Shown here: positions 26,959 through 35,763 of the stretch, piece after piece
Numbering within the stretch: position 1 is the stretch's first letter
Layout: each line of letters opens with the position of its first letter
Assembly (NCBI GenBank): GCA_018335655.1
Contig: JAGXRX010000028.1
Location: forward strand, 1 to 64,000
Direction of reading: 5' to 3'
Origin: Erysipelothrix sp.
GTDB taxonomy: Bacteria; Bacillota_I; Bacilli_A; Erysipelotrichales; Erysipelotrichaceae
Length of the DNA stretch: 64,000 nt
Notes under the pieces: model-generated
What the model was told of the DNA's origin: nothing
The model's database searches: none
What the model saw: the letters and a program-made list of their open reading frames with translations, nothing else
Translations under genes and position numbers: made by a program

Positions 26959-27260
26959 AATAAACTTCTCCTTTTTTATTGATTATCAAAATACTAAATG
27001 AATAAGTGAGGTGTGTCAATCATTTTATTTCGACTATTATTTGTATCAATGAGCAATAGTTTACTAAAGCTAAATGCAAATCATTAAGAATTTTCTTTAT
27101 GGTTTATACAATAGTTTAATTATTTCCTTTTCTCATAATATTTACTTACAATATCCCTTCAAATTAGATTATTATAGTAGGGTGAAGTTTGATGATAAAC
27201 ATCCATTAAGAAACTAAAGATTGGTATGATTCTATAAAAAGATAATTAGGGAGAAAGAGT
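26959..27260. other. Divergent intergenic region, permease/D-2-hydroxyacid dehydrogenase
   Basis: About 300 AT-rich bases with no gene seen. Near its right end TGGTATGAT (27222-27230) is a plausible extended -10 for the dehydrogenase gene. I looked for a Rex-type TTGTGA dyad and did not find one. Confidence 0.5.
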
Positions 27261-28250
27261 ATGAAAGTCATTGCGTATGCAGTAAGAGCTGATGAAATGA
27301 AAGCATTTCATCAGTATGCAAAGGAATTAGATATCCAAGTTACATTTGTAGCACAAAGACTAACCATTGAAAACGTTCATCTTGCCCAAGGCCATGATGG
27401 GGTATCTATCCTTGGTTATTGTGATGTAAATATAGATGTATTATCTAAACTAAAAGAAATGGGAATTCATTTCTTAGCAAGTCGAAGCACAGGATACGAC
27501 AATATAGATCTTAATGCTGCGAAGGAACTAGGAGTTAGCATTTCAAATGCTCGGTATTCACCCAATTCAGTTGCTGAATTCGCATTGATGTTGATACTTA
27601 TGGTCAATCGAAAAGTAGGTGAAGCATTCAAAAGAAATCATGTTAATAATTTCTCACTTAAGAATCTACAAGGATTTGAGTTAAGAAACCAAACTGTAGG
27701 TATCCTTGGTACTGGTCGTATAGGTGCAACATTAGCTAAGAACCTTACAGGATTTGGTTGTAAGATACTAGCCTACGATGAATGTGTGAATACCTCATTA
27801 GAGGATATTGTTGACTATGTTGATTTGGATACTTTACTTAATACATCAGATGTTATTAGTTTACATTTACCCCTCAATGATAAGAACTTCCATTTTATGA
27901 ATGAGTCAAGATTTAAAATAATGAAAAACAATGCAATCATTATAAACACAGCACGTGGAGAACTTATTGACACTAAAGATTTAATACAAGCCCTAAAGAA
28001 TAATGATATTGGTGGTGCTGGACTTGATGTCTTAGAAGGGGAGTTTGGAAAATTTCATCATGATTTACAATCCACACTATTTGATTGGGATGACTACACA
28101 ACCTTGAAGCAAATCGATAATGTTATCATAACTAATCACTTTGCCTTTTATACCGATCAAGCTGTGAGTGATATGGTAGAGTGTAGCTTAATCAGTTTAT
28201 CAAAGTTCAATCATGAGTTAGACAATCCTTGGATAATACAGTCTCGTTAA
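27261..28250 (+). CDS. D-2-hydroxyacid dehydrogenase (D-lactate dehydrogenase type)
   Basis: A 329-residue NAD-dependent enzyme, most likely reducing pyruvate to D-lactate. The catalytic domain surrounds a Rossmann domain with GILGTGRIG near residue 151. The Arg in NTARGE, the Glu in VLEGE and the His in TNHFAFYT form the expected triad. Length and the FKRNHVNNFSL stretch fit the D-LDH/VanH subgroup. GGGAGAAAGAG precedes ATG. It ends at a strong terminator. A fermentative NADH sink fits the other C4 and PDH genes in the window. Confidence 0.87.
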   Translation: MKVIAYAVRADEMKAFHQYAKELDIQVTFVAQRLTIENVHLAQGHDGVSILGYCDVNIDVLSKLKEMGIHFLASRSTGYDNIDLNAAKELGVSISNARYSPNSVAEFALMLILMVNRKVGEAFKRNHVNNFSLKNLQGFELRNQTVGILGTGRIGATLAKNLTGFGCKILAYDECVNTSLEDIVDYVDLDTLLNTSDVISLHLPLNDKNFHFMNESRFKIMKNNAIIINTARGELIDTKDLIQALKNNDIGGAGLDVLEGEFGKFHHDLQSTLFDWDDYTTLKQIDNVIITNHFAFYTDQAVSDMVECSLISLSKFNHELDNPWIIQSR

Positions 28251-28269
28251 GTGATAAATAATAAGAAAA

Positions 28270-28309
28270 AAAAGAACCTAACTATCTTTTTCAAGATTTA
28301 GGTTCTTTT
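28270..28309. terminator. Bidirectional terminator
   Basis: A 12-bp outer stem (28270-28281 with 28298-28309) plus an inner 5-bp stem, with A- and T-runs on both sides, between convergent genes. Confidence 0.87.
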
Positions 28310-28318
28310 GTATTATTC

Positions 28319-29590
28319 CTATTTTCCTATTCTATATAGACGTCCTTGATCAGTAATCGCATATAACTCACCATTAAGTCCCATGGCTACATCTCTAAAG
28401 CGCTGTCCTTCATCACTCAGTAATCGCTCTTCCCCAATGACACGATTATCTTCAATGATTAAACGTGCAATGTGTTGCCCTCTTAACATGGCGACAAATA
28501 GATTGTTCTCCCACTCAGGAATAACATTAGAAGAATAGAACGTCATTCCACTTGGGGCAACTGCAGGATCCCAATAGTAAACAGGTTGTTCCATACCTTC
28601 TTTTTGAGTAATACCATCACCAATTGGAGCTCCAGTATATTCCTCTCCATAACTAATAATTGGCCAACCATAGTTTTTAGATGATTCAATAAGATTGATT
28701 TCATCCCCACCTTGAGGACCCATTTCACTTGCCCACAAACTTCCAGTTAAAGGATCAATCGCAAGACCTTGAACATTTCTTAGACCATAGGCATAAATTG
28801 GTAAGTGACTATTAGCTTGATTAATGAATGGATTATCCTGTGCAGGAGTTCCATCAACATTGATTCGTAGTATCTTACCATGTCCATTATTCAGAGATTG
28901 AGAATTCATGCGTGTTTGTAAACTTTGACGATCTCCTGTTGAAATAAATAAGGTGCCTTCTTTATCAAATACGATGCGACTTCCATAGTGTCCAACACCA
29001 TTAAAGTATGGAGTAGCTTGATAAATAACTTGAAAATCACTTAAAGAACTTTGATCACTTGATAGTTTGGCTTTACCCACACCGGTGAGTGAGCCTTGAG
29101 AAGATCGAAGTGAGAGGGTAAAGTAAAGCATACGATCTTGCGTGAACTGGGGACTCACACTGACATCTAGAAGTCCACCTTGTCCATTTGAGTTAATGGC
29201 AGGAAAACCTTTAATGGCTGGTCCAATAGTTCCATCACTTTTAACAATCCTTAAACTTCCAGACTTTTCAGTGACCACTAAATCACCATTAGGTAAGACA
29301 TCAATACCCCATGGTTCTTTAAGCAGAGTAGTTAGCACTGATTTTGTGAAGGGGGACGTAGTCTTTACTCCTGACACTCGTGTTTGTCCTTCAAAGGCTG
29401 GTAAATAACTAGTATTTGGTTGATTGGTTTCTACCGGATCAACAAACACAATTTCAGGTTTTTTAGATTCTTCATCAATAGGCTCTTCGATATCATCATC
29501 AATATTATCATCGATTGGTTCTTGAATAGTGGGAGCGCATGCAAATAAAAACAATGATAGTGCAAGCATCAATATTAGTGATTTAATCAT
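28319..29590 (-). CDS. PQQ-type sugar dehydrogenase lipoprotein
   Basis: A 423-residue secreted lipoprotein of the glucose/sorbosone dehydrogenase beta-propeller family. ATG 29590 is the start because AAAGGAG lies 10 bases before it and it opens a lipoprotein signal ending in LFLFAC. The longer frame to 29677 has no such features. An acidic linker (IDDD/EEP units) is followed by the propeller with PWGIDVLPNGDLVVTEK, GTLFISTGDR and GLRNVQGLAIDP. Known members oxidise aldoses with PQQ outside the cell. No PQQ synthesis gene is visible here, so cofactor supply is unknown and a non-enzymatic role is possible. Confidence 0.85.
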   Translation of the reverse strand: MIKSLILMLALSLFLFACAPTIQEPIDDNIDDDIEEPIDEESKKPEIVFVDPVETNQPNTSYLPAFEGQTRVSGVKTTSPFTKSVLTTLLKEPWGIDVLPNGDLVVTEKSGSLRIVKSDGTIGPAIKGFPAINSNGQGGLLDVSVSPQFTQDRMLYFTLSLRSSQGSLTGVGKAKLSSDQSSLSDFQVIYQATPYFNGVGHYGSRIVFDKEGTLFISTGDRQSLQTRMNSQSLNNGHGKILRINVDGTPAQDNPFINQANSHLPIYAYGLRNVQGLAIDPLTGSLWASEMGPQGGDEINLIESSKNYGWPIISYGEEYTGAPIGDGITQKEGMEQPVYYWDPAVAPSGMTFYSSNVIPEWENNLFVAMLRGQHIARLIIEDNRVIGEERLLSDEGQRFRDVAMGLNGELYAITDQGRLYRIGK

Positions 29591-29710
29591 AGTTCCAATA
29601 CTCCTTTCATTCTTATTTAATAATCTTTTACTTAACACAAGTATATATACTCCAAAGCAAATTATCCACCATGACACATTCTGTGATCAATAAGCATAGT
29701 GACCAAAAGA

Positions 29711-29747
29711 AAACACCTGCTCATAGATTACGAACAGGTGTTTCTTA
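29711..29747 (-). terminator. Terminator of the small envelope-protein cluster
   Basis: AAACACCTG (29711-29719) pairs with CAGGTGTTT (29735-29743). On the minus strand a T-rich tract follows, so it ends transcripts of the 29818-30967 genes. Confidence 0.78.
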
Positions 29748-29817
29748 CTTTGTTTAAATTGTGTTGCCTAAGCTAATTCAAGATTAGACTGTGTTAAACA
29801 CAATCAATGCTTGAAGA

Positions 29818-29973
29818 CTATTTGTTTAAAACAATCATCGCTCCAGCAGCAATCGCTAAGATAGATAGAATCATTCCAATTTCAGGGATAGGAATATCCA
29901 TTACTTGTACTAATCCTGTAACAATTAACCAAATTCCTAATAGTAAGAAACCTAAGTTTTTAGTGATTTTCAT
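29818..29973 (-). CDS. Small two-helix membrane protein (51 aa)
   Basis: A 51-residue protein, MKITKNLGFLLLGIWLIVTG at its start, with two hydrophobic helices separated by a short IPIPEIG turn. Similar small proteins of unknown function are common in Bacillota next to stress genes. A GAGAAAAGAGAAAAT stretch precedes ATG. It follows the lmo0937-like gene by 21 bases and lies before a terminator, so it is the last gene of a small cluster. Confidence 0.72.
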   Translation of the reverse strand: MKITKNLGFLLLGIWLIVTGLVQVMDIPIPEIGMILSILAIAAGAMIVLNK

Positions 29974-29994
29974 ATTTTCTCTTTTCTCAGTTCT

Positions 29995-30144
29995 TTAAAG
30001 AACTTTTCTTCCTTGAATCAATCTAAGTAAGATGATAACGATAGCAATGACGAGCAATATATGGATAAACCCACCCATAGTTGCAGAGGATACTACTCCG
30101 AAAATCCATAGTACGAGTAGAATGAGTGCAATTGTATATAACAT
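29995..30144 (-). CDS. lmo0937-family small membrane protein (49 aa)
   Basis: A 49-residue protein with two helices. The start MLYTIALILLVLW, the central TMGGFIHILLVIA and the basic LIQGR tail match the lmo0937 family as I know it. This family has unknown function and is often linked to envelope stress. Its ATG overlaps the TAA of the preceding gene (TAATG), so translation is coupled. Confidence 0.83.
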   Translation of the reverse strand: MLYTIALILLVLWIFGVVSSATMGGFIHILLVIAIVIILLRLIQGRKVL

Positions 30145-30683
30145 TATTTTAAATCCCCTTTATTTTCATCATTATTGATATTTGTATTTGATTTGTATGG
30201 ATCAGTATTACTGGTATTATCAGTATTATTGACATGATCAGTGTTGTTACCATGATCATTATTGTTAGTATGTTGATTACTTGTGTTTCTATTATAGTCA
30301 GTATTTGTATTATTAATATGTTCTGTTGTATTTCTTTGAACAAGTGTTTCTTGTGGCATTAACTTTGTGACTGCAATTGCTAATAACGCAATTACCACCA
30401 TCGCAATTAATGTTCCTGGTTCAAACACAGAAGTTGTTTCTAAACCATTGTTTGTAGCTGGTGTAAAGATGTTAGCAAATACCCCAACAATAGGTTCAGT
30501 GATATCATAAAGCATTTTAATAAGCGCATTTGCAGGATTTGCTCCTGCTATTTTAAATACGAATCTAAACCCTAACATTGTTTCAAGTAGACCAAATGCC
30601 ACAATTAGTATTCTGCGAATCAAAGATTGTTGGGATTGAGTACTTGTGTTAATATTTTCGGATTTTTTGTTATAGTTATTCAT
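30144..30683 (-). CDS. YggT-like membrane protein with Asn-rich tail
   Basis: A 179-residue protein. A polar N-terminus (1-20) is followed by a YggT-like pair of helices (about 24-45 and 90-110) with FRFVFKIAGANPANA and a TEPIVGVF loop between them. The last 60 residues are low-complexity, with Asn, Thr, Asp and His dominating. AAGGAGG sits 5 bases before ATG. It lies between a YtxH-like gene and the lmo0937-like gene in the same direction. Function is unknown. Confidence 0.75.
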   Translation of the reverse strand: MNNYNKKSENINTSTQSQQSLIRRILIVAFGLLETMLGFRFVFKIAGANPANALIKMLYDITEPIVGVFANIFTPATNNGLETTSVFEPGTLIAMVVIALLAIAVTKLMPQETLVQRNTTEHINNTNTDYNRNTSNQHTNNNDHGNNTDHVNNTDNTSNTDPYKSNTNINNDENKGDLK

Positions 30684-30730
30684 GTTGTCCTCCTTATGAG
30701 TACCTTTTAAACTTGATTTTCAAGTTTAAG

Positions 30731-30967
30731 TTAAATAGCGTTGGATGTATCTTTAAGTAGGGACTTTGTTTCTTTTTTGATTGAATCAATAGTGTTTTCA
30801 AAGAACTGGTCACCTTTTCTAGCAGTATTCTTGATGATCTTATGACCTTCGTCAAGTAACTGTTTAGGTGTTTTGTCTGAATCTTTTAGAATATAGTATG
30901 CGAGTGTGATGGTACCTAACGTTGTTAGAGAACCTAAGGCGAAATATAATTTTGAACTGGTTTTCAT
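30731..30967 (-). CDS. YtxH-like small protein
   Basis: A 78-residue protein with one N-terminal helix that could span the membrane (about 6-22) and a charged amphipathic C-terminus with KGDQFFENTIDSIKKET. This form is like YtxH-domain general stress proteins. ATG 30967 has AAGG 8 bases upstream and begins at a normal membrane anchor, so the longer frame from 31012 is rejected. First gene of the small envelope cluster. Confidence 0.7.
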   Translation of the reverse strand: MKTSSKLYFALGSLTTLGTITLAYYILKDSDKTPKQLLDEGHKIIKNTARKGDQFFENTIDSIKKETKSLLKDTSNAI

Positions 30968-31064
30968 TTTGAGAACCTTCTTTCTTTGTATCCAATACAC
31001 AAAGTAATACATACGTGAAAGTGCAGATTCGTTATTGTTAATGTTTTACAAGATTGAGTGAGAT

Positions 31065-31304
31065 TTAATTCTTATGATTCTTGATCAATGTTAGAATTGT
31101 TTTAATCTCAGTCTCGTTCATATGTTCAATGCATTCAAGGAGTTCTGCGACTCTTTCAAACTCGGTAATAGAGAATAGAACAGCATCTGGTTGGTTGTTC
31201 TTGAAGACGAATAATTTCCCAATCTCTTCAGCTCTGTCACGTTGTGTCTTATAGTTTTTAATAATGTCTGAATTTGACACAATTGCCTTTTTTGGGATCT
31301 TCAT
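31065..31304 (-). CDS. Phd/YefM-type antitoxin, no visible toxin
   Basis: A 79-residue protein. The N-terminal half (VSNSDIIKNYKTQRDRAEE, KLFVFKNNQPDAVLFSI) has the Phd/YefM DNA-binding antitoxin form, and the C-terminal 30 residues would bind a toxin. GAGGAAAC precedes ATG, and a near-consensus promoter lies upstream. No toxin frame adjoins it on either side, so it looks like a solitary antitoxin. Confidence 0.75.
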   Translation of the reverse strand: MKIPKKAIVSNSDIIKNYKTQRDRAEEIGKLFVFKNNQPDAVLFSITEFERVAELLECIEHMNETEIKTILTLIKNHKN

Positions 31305-31333
31305 TTTGTTTCCTCGATTTCTTTGTTAACCTC

Positions 31334-31362
31334 ACTATACGCTTATTATAATCATTTGTCAA
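31334..31362 (-). promoter_or_regulatory. Sigma-A promoter of the antitoxin gene
   Basis: On the minus strand a perfect TTGACA (31362-31357), 17-base spacer and TATAGT (31339-31334) precede the antitoxin gene. Confidence 0.8.
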
Positions 31363-31677
31363 ATTATTATACTAATTTAATGTACAATAAATATTCTAAT
31401 AATTATTATAATTATCTTTAAAATCAATCTCAAGCAATGAACTATTTAACAATCAACCTCATAAAAGTTACTTCGGTACGTAGAATAATGTAAAACTAAA
31501 CTGTTAATATTTCTCATAATGGGATTATATTATGAAATGATTTAAGATGCATTCTTAATTACTCACTATCCAAAGCAACATTTCTTCTTAACACTATTTG
31601 TTATAGTGTTATTTTTATTAGTAATCATGTAATATTAAACTAACGAACATCAGTCATACATTAATCACGGAGGCCAC
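31363..31677. other. Non-coding stretch before HerA-like gene
   Basis: About 315 very AT-rich bases without a gene. It holds a terminator-like hairpin on the plus strand at 31589-31616. The HerA-like gene's ribosome site (CGGAGG) is at its right end. Confidence 0.5.
31589..31616 (+). terminator. Terminator-like hairpin upstream of the HerA-like gene
   Basis: TAACACTAT (31589-31597) and ATAGTGTTA (31603-31611) form a 9-bp stem followed directly by TTTTT. No plus-strand gene lies within 3 kb upstream, so it could be an attenuator or end a small RNA. Confidence 0.5.
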
Positions 31678-34068
31678 ATGATGCACGATTTTGAGAAAAT
31701 GGGAGTGTTCTACTTAGGGAAAGAATATGATATTGATTCAAAAAAGCAAAGTGAAGATTTGGTTTTATATAAGTCAAAGGATCTAACGACTCATGCAATG
31801 ATTATTGGGATGACAGGAAGTGGTAAAACAGGTTTAGGGGTAGGCATGATTGAAGAAGCTGCTCTTGATAATATTCCAGTCATAGCCATTGATCCTAAAG
31901 GAGACTTAGGAAATCTAGCCTTAACATTTCCTCAGCTTCGCAAGGAAGACTTTCTTCCTTGGGTCAATGTGAGTGAAGCAACTAATAAAGGTTTAACTGC
32001 TGATGACTTTGCGCAAGCACAAGCTGATTTATGGACAAAAGGTTTGGCAAGTTGGGGACAAGATGGTCAGCGCATTCAAAAGTTCAAAGATTCAGCGGAT
32101 GTCTTAGTTTATACACCAGGAAGTTCTTCAGGTATTGGTGTATCTGTACTTAAATCATTCAACGCTCCATCACAAGCTATCATAAATGACTTTGATGCAT
32201 ATCGTGATCGCTTAGATGTTACAACAACCTCACTGCTTGCTTTAATTGGAATAAGCGGAAATACATTTACAAGTCGTGAACATATTTTGCTTTCTCATAT
32301 TATTGATCATGCATGGAAGCAAGGTAATAACATTAATCTTACTGAGATTATTATGGCTATTCAAAATCCACCTATGAAACAAGTCGGTGTCCTTGATATT
32401 GAAAGCTTTTTCCCAAGTAAAGATCGCACAAGCTTAGCCATGATGCTTAATAATGTATTAGCATCTCCAAGTTTTAAAGCATGGCTTGAAGGGGTTCCCC
32501 TTGATGTAAATCGCTTTTTATATAATGAACAAGGTAAACCATGTGTTTCTGTATTCTCAATATCTCATTTATCAGATGATGAGCGTATGTTCTTTGTGAC
32601 CATGTTACTTAATGACATTATTTCTTGGATGAGAAGTCAACCAGGTACTGGAAGTCTTAGAGCGATACTTTACATGGATGAGTTGTTTGGTTTCTTACCA
32701 CCTGTAGCAAATCCACCTTCAAAGATGCCACTACTTACACTCCTTAAACAAGCACGCGCATATGGTTTAGGTCTTGTTCTATCCACTCAAAACCCAGTTG
32801 ACCTAGACTACAAAGCATTATCTAATGCAGGAACTTGGTTTATTGGACGCTTGCAAACAGAACGTGATAAAGAGCGATTATTAGCAGGACTAGAAGGATT
32901 AGCTTCAGACAAACCTTTTGATCGCAAAAAGACTGAACAAATAATATCTGGTTTAAGTCAAAGACAGTTCTATCTACATAGCGTACATGAGTCAAATCCA
33001 GTGATTTTCTCAACCCGATGGGTATTATCTTATCTTGCAGGTCCAATGACACGTGATCAGATTGCGTCATTACCTCAATCAGGAAGCTTTAAGTCAAGTT
33101 CACAATCAACTTCTAGACCAACTCACACATCATTTAGTTCATCAGTTCAATCCAATCAATCTCAACCATTATTATCGCCTCAAATCCCTCAAGTGTACTT
33201 ACCTGTGAATTCTTATGGTAATTCTAAAACACTTTACCAACCTGCGCTCATTGGAGTGAGTGATGTATTCTATCAAAGTGCTAAACATAAGGTGTCTTTA
33301 TCACAAAACTATGTCTTCTTAGCACCAATTGATGATGGTGTAGTAAGTGTCGATTGGAGTGAAGCACAGCGTCTTGATCTTTCACTTAAAGATGTAAGTC
33401 AACAAGCTCCTGATAATGCTGAGTTTGCACCATATCCTCAACCTGCTGCGAATGTGAAAAACTATGATCTTTGGACAAAGTCTTTAAATCAATTTGTTCG
33501 AACTAATGTAGGACTAAAACTAGTGTATAGTCCTAAACTTAAATTATTATCTCAAGTAAATGAAGATGAAAGAGACTTTAAGATTCGCTTGCAACATGCA
33601 GCGCATGAAGCACGAGATGAAGCCATTGAAGTTTTAAAGAAGAAATATGCAACTCGAATAAGCACACTTGAAGATCGTTTAAGAAGAGCTCAACAAGCTG
33701 TTGAAAAACAAAGTGCATTATCCAATCAGAAGAAGATGGATGCCTTTGTATCAGCAGGGACTGCTATCTTTGCAGCATTGTATGGACGTAAAACTGTCAG
33801 TGCAACTTCAGTATCACGAGTGGGTTCAGCAGTGAAGAGCACATCAAAAGCATTAAAGAGTGGGCAAGGCATTGGCCAAGCACAAGAAACTCTTCAATCT
33901 GTTCAAGAACAACTTAATACACTAAGTTTAGATTTAGAAAACCAAGTGATGAAGATTTCTGAAGACTTTGATGTAAGTTTTGAACAACTTGAAGAAGTTG
34001 AAATTAGAGCAACAAGTAACAACATTACTATTCCTCTAGTTGCATTAGCATGGGTACCTAAAGAGTAA
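31678..34068 (+). CDS. HerA-like P-loop ATPase
   Basis: A 796-residue ATPase of the HerA/DUF87 helicase superfamily. Walker A GMTGSGKTG is near residue 43, the ID(P)KGDLG stretch near 69, and Walker B YMDELFGFLPP near 333, followed by STQNPVDLDYKAL. The middle (about 470-500) is Ser/Gln-rich and probably unstructured. Residues 640-690 form a coiled coil, and a further helical region ends the protein. Such ATPases work on DNA or move macromolecules. CGGAGG lies just before ATGATG; either ATG may start it. It stands alone between terminators. Confidence 0.82.
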   Translation: MMHDFEKMGVFYLGKEYDIDSKKQSEDLVLYKSKDLTTHAMIIGMTGSGKTGLGVGMIEEAALDNIPVIAIDPKGDLGNLALTFPQLRKEDFLPWVNVSEATNKGLTADDFAQAQADLWTKGLASWGQDGQRIQKFKDSADVLVYTPGSSSGIGVSVLKSFNAPSQAIINDFDAYRDRLDVTTTSLLALIGISGNTFTSREHILLSHIIDHAWKQGNNINLTEIIMAIQNPPMKQVGVLDIESFFPSKDRTSLAMMLNNVLASPSFKAWLEGVPLDVNRFLYNEQGKPCVSVFSISHLSDDERMFFVTMLLNDIISWMRSQPGTGSLRAILYMDELFGFLPPVANPPSKMPLLTLLKQARAYGLGLVLSTQNPVDLDYKALSNAGTWFIGRLQTERDKERLLAGLEGLASDKPFDRKKTEQIISGLSQRQFYLHSVHESNPVIFSTRWVLSYLAGPMTRDQIASLPQSGSFKSSSQSTSRPTHTSFSSSVQSNQSQPLLSPQIPQVYLPVNSYGNSKTLYQPALIGVSDVFYQSAKHKVSLSQNYVFLAPIDDGVVSVDWSEAQRLDLSLKDVSQQAPDNAEFAPYPQPAANVKNYDLWTKSLNQFVRTNVGLKLVYSPKLKLLSQVNEDERDFKIRLQHAAHEARDEAIEVLKKKYATRISTLEDRLRRAQQAVEKQSALSNQKKMDAFVSAGTAIFAALYGRKTVSATSVSRVGSAVKSTSKALKSGQGIGQAQETLQSVQEQLNTLSLDLENQVMKISEDFDVSFEQLEEVEIRATSNNITIPLVALAWVPKE

Positions 34069-34091
34069 TTATTATATATAGTAGGATAACA

Positions 34092-34120
34092 AAGCCCTGG
34101 TTCTAGATGAACCAGGGCTT
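34092..34120 (+). terminator. Terminator after the HerA-like gene
   Basis: AAGCCCTGGTTC (34092-34103) and GAACCAGGGCTT (34109-34120) form a GC-rich 12-bp stem. The T tail on the plus strand is weak. Confidence 0.72.
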
Positions 34121-34199
34121 ATTAATTGAAACAATTCATTATTGTTCTTTGTGAAGGATATTGAAATTCCTGAAATAGTAAACTATTTATAACTTGTAA

Positions 34200-35012
34200 T
34201 TATTTCAACTTCATTTCATCTAATAATCTTATATCTTCAGGACTTAACTCAAAGTCAACTTGAGCATTCTCAACCATACGAAAGTGCTTAGTAGTCTTTG
34301 GTAATGGCAGTGTTCCTTTATCAAGACAATAGCGAATGCAGAGTTGTGCAATCGTTACTCCCTTATCAAGTGCTATCTTTTTCAATTGAGGATTATCAAG
34401 AATACGTCCTGTTGCTAGTGGGGAATAAGCCTCGACAAGAATATTATGTTCCTGACAGAATTTAACAATTTCTTCTTGAGTGTCACTCACATAGAATCGT
34501 ATTTGATTAACATGTGGAACAAATCCAGTTGCATCAATTATGGCTTTAAGATCTTTAACTGAAAAGTTACTAACTCCTATTGAGCGAATTCGTCCTTGTT
34601 TGTATAAATCAATCATTGCTTTAAAGGATTCAATGTTTCCTTGTGTACAGTCTTTGCCAATCTCATTCCAAGGCCATGGAGCATGGATTAAATAAAGATC
34701 AAGTACTTCAAGTTGAAGATCCTTCATGGATTGTTCAAAGGAGTCTAGAGTTTCTTGATAACCTTTGATGTGAGAAGGAAGCTTTGTTGTAATAAAGACT
34801 TCATCACGATTGAGTCCACTATCTTTTAGTGCGAGACCTACACCTTTCTCGTTTTGATATCCTTGTGCTGAATCAATATGACGATATCCAGCACTAAAAG
34901 CATCAAGTGTTACTTGATAAACGTCTTCATTAGATATTTGCCAAGTTCCAAGTCCAATCTTTGGAATCTTGACTTGGTTGGATAATACATAGTGTTCATG
35001 AAATGGATTCAT
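34200..35012 (-). CDS. Aldo/keto reductase
   Basis: A 270-residue NADPH-dependent carbonyl reductase. The catalytic set is Asp and Tyr in IDSAQGYQNE, Lys in ITTKL, and His in LIHAPWPW. IPLPKTTK-like sequence (LPLPKTTKH) near residue 236 binds the NADPH phosphate. It resembles the AKR5 group that reduces methylglyoxal and similar aldehydes. AAAGGTAGG precedes ATG. Confidence 0.88.
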   Translation of the reverse strand: MNPFHEHYVLSNQVKIPKIGLGTWQISNEDVYQVTLDAFSAGYRHIDSAQGYQNEKGVGLALKDSGLNRDEVFITTKLPSHIKGYQETLDSFEQSMKDLQLEVLDLYLIHAPWPWNEIGKDCTQGNIESFKAMIDLYKQGRIRSIGVSNFSVKDLKAIIDATGFVPHVNQIRFYVSDTQEEIVKFCQEHNILVEAYSPLATGRILDNPQLKKIALDKGVTIAQLCIRYCLDKGTLPLPKTTKHFRMVENAQVDFELSPEDIRLLDEMKLK

Positions 35013-35081
35013 TTTTTTACCTACCTTTTTCTTTTAGTATACATTAATTATGTTAATCTATAACTTTTATTATTGAATAAT

Positions 35082-35537
35082 CTAAGGTCCTATGCTTTCT
35101 TGTTCCCATAATGGAAACTCACCATCGACTTTTTCAATGAGCACACCCATGTATAGTGGGTCTTGATTTCCATCATTATCAGATATCATTACTTCCACAA
35201 TAATCGTGTTTATTGAAGCAGCACTTAAGTCATCGGTTGTGATTGTTATAGAAACGACAGTGTGTCCTTCTTCTTCATAGTATTCAATAATTGGTTCTAT
35301 TACATTATCATTTAAAGATTCTAAATCACTATTTGTCCAGAATAGTTTTCCTTGAATATAGATCTGAGGTAAGACTAATCCCTCAGGGAATGGATTAACT
35401 GGGCATACTTCACAGACTTCGCAAACTTCACATGTAGGACATTCTTCAACATCTTCACATGGTTCATCTACAATTGGTGCACATGAACTTAATACTAATC
35501 CAAACAAGACGCCATATAAAAGTTTCCAGTTCTTCAT
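35082..35537 (-). CDS. Small lipoprotein with tandem CEVC units
   Basis: A 151-residue lipoprotein of unknown function. ATG 35537 is the start because AAAGGAG lies 9 bases upstream and a signal ending LVLSSC follows at once. After the lipid cysteine comes an acidic Cys-rich stretch CEDVEECPTCEVCEVCEVCP (about residues 26-45), then a globular domain of about 95 residues. The cysteines could bind metal or form disulfides. The repeats look like a recent expansion of a 9-base unit. Confidence 0.72.
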   Translation of the reverse strand: MKNWKLLYGVLFGLVLSSCAPIVDEPCEDVEECPTCEVCEVCEVCPVNPFPEGLVLPQIYIQGKLFWTNSDLESLNDNVIEPIIEYYEEEGHTVVSITITTDDLSAASINTIIVEVMISDNDGNQDPLYMGVLIEKVDGEFPLWEQESIGP

Positions 35538-35763
35538 TTCTACATTCTCCTTTGTGTAGGTTTTTAAAAGATGCAATGGAATATCAATTCGAAATGTCTA
35601 AAACATATCTACTTCAATAATTAACGACAGTATTTGCTTAAATGGATTATATAGTATCATTTTATAATAATGTAGATGAACACTTCAATAAATAGTATTT
35701 TCATGGTTACAAAATATTACTTAGGCTTCAAAGTTTTTTGTAAGTCATTCCTAATTCATGTAG

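Noticed and set aside
29807-29998. 63-residue plus-strand frame
   Set aside because: It is opposite the well-formed 51-residue membrane protein gene at 29818-29973.
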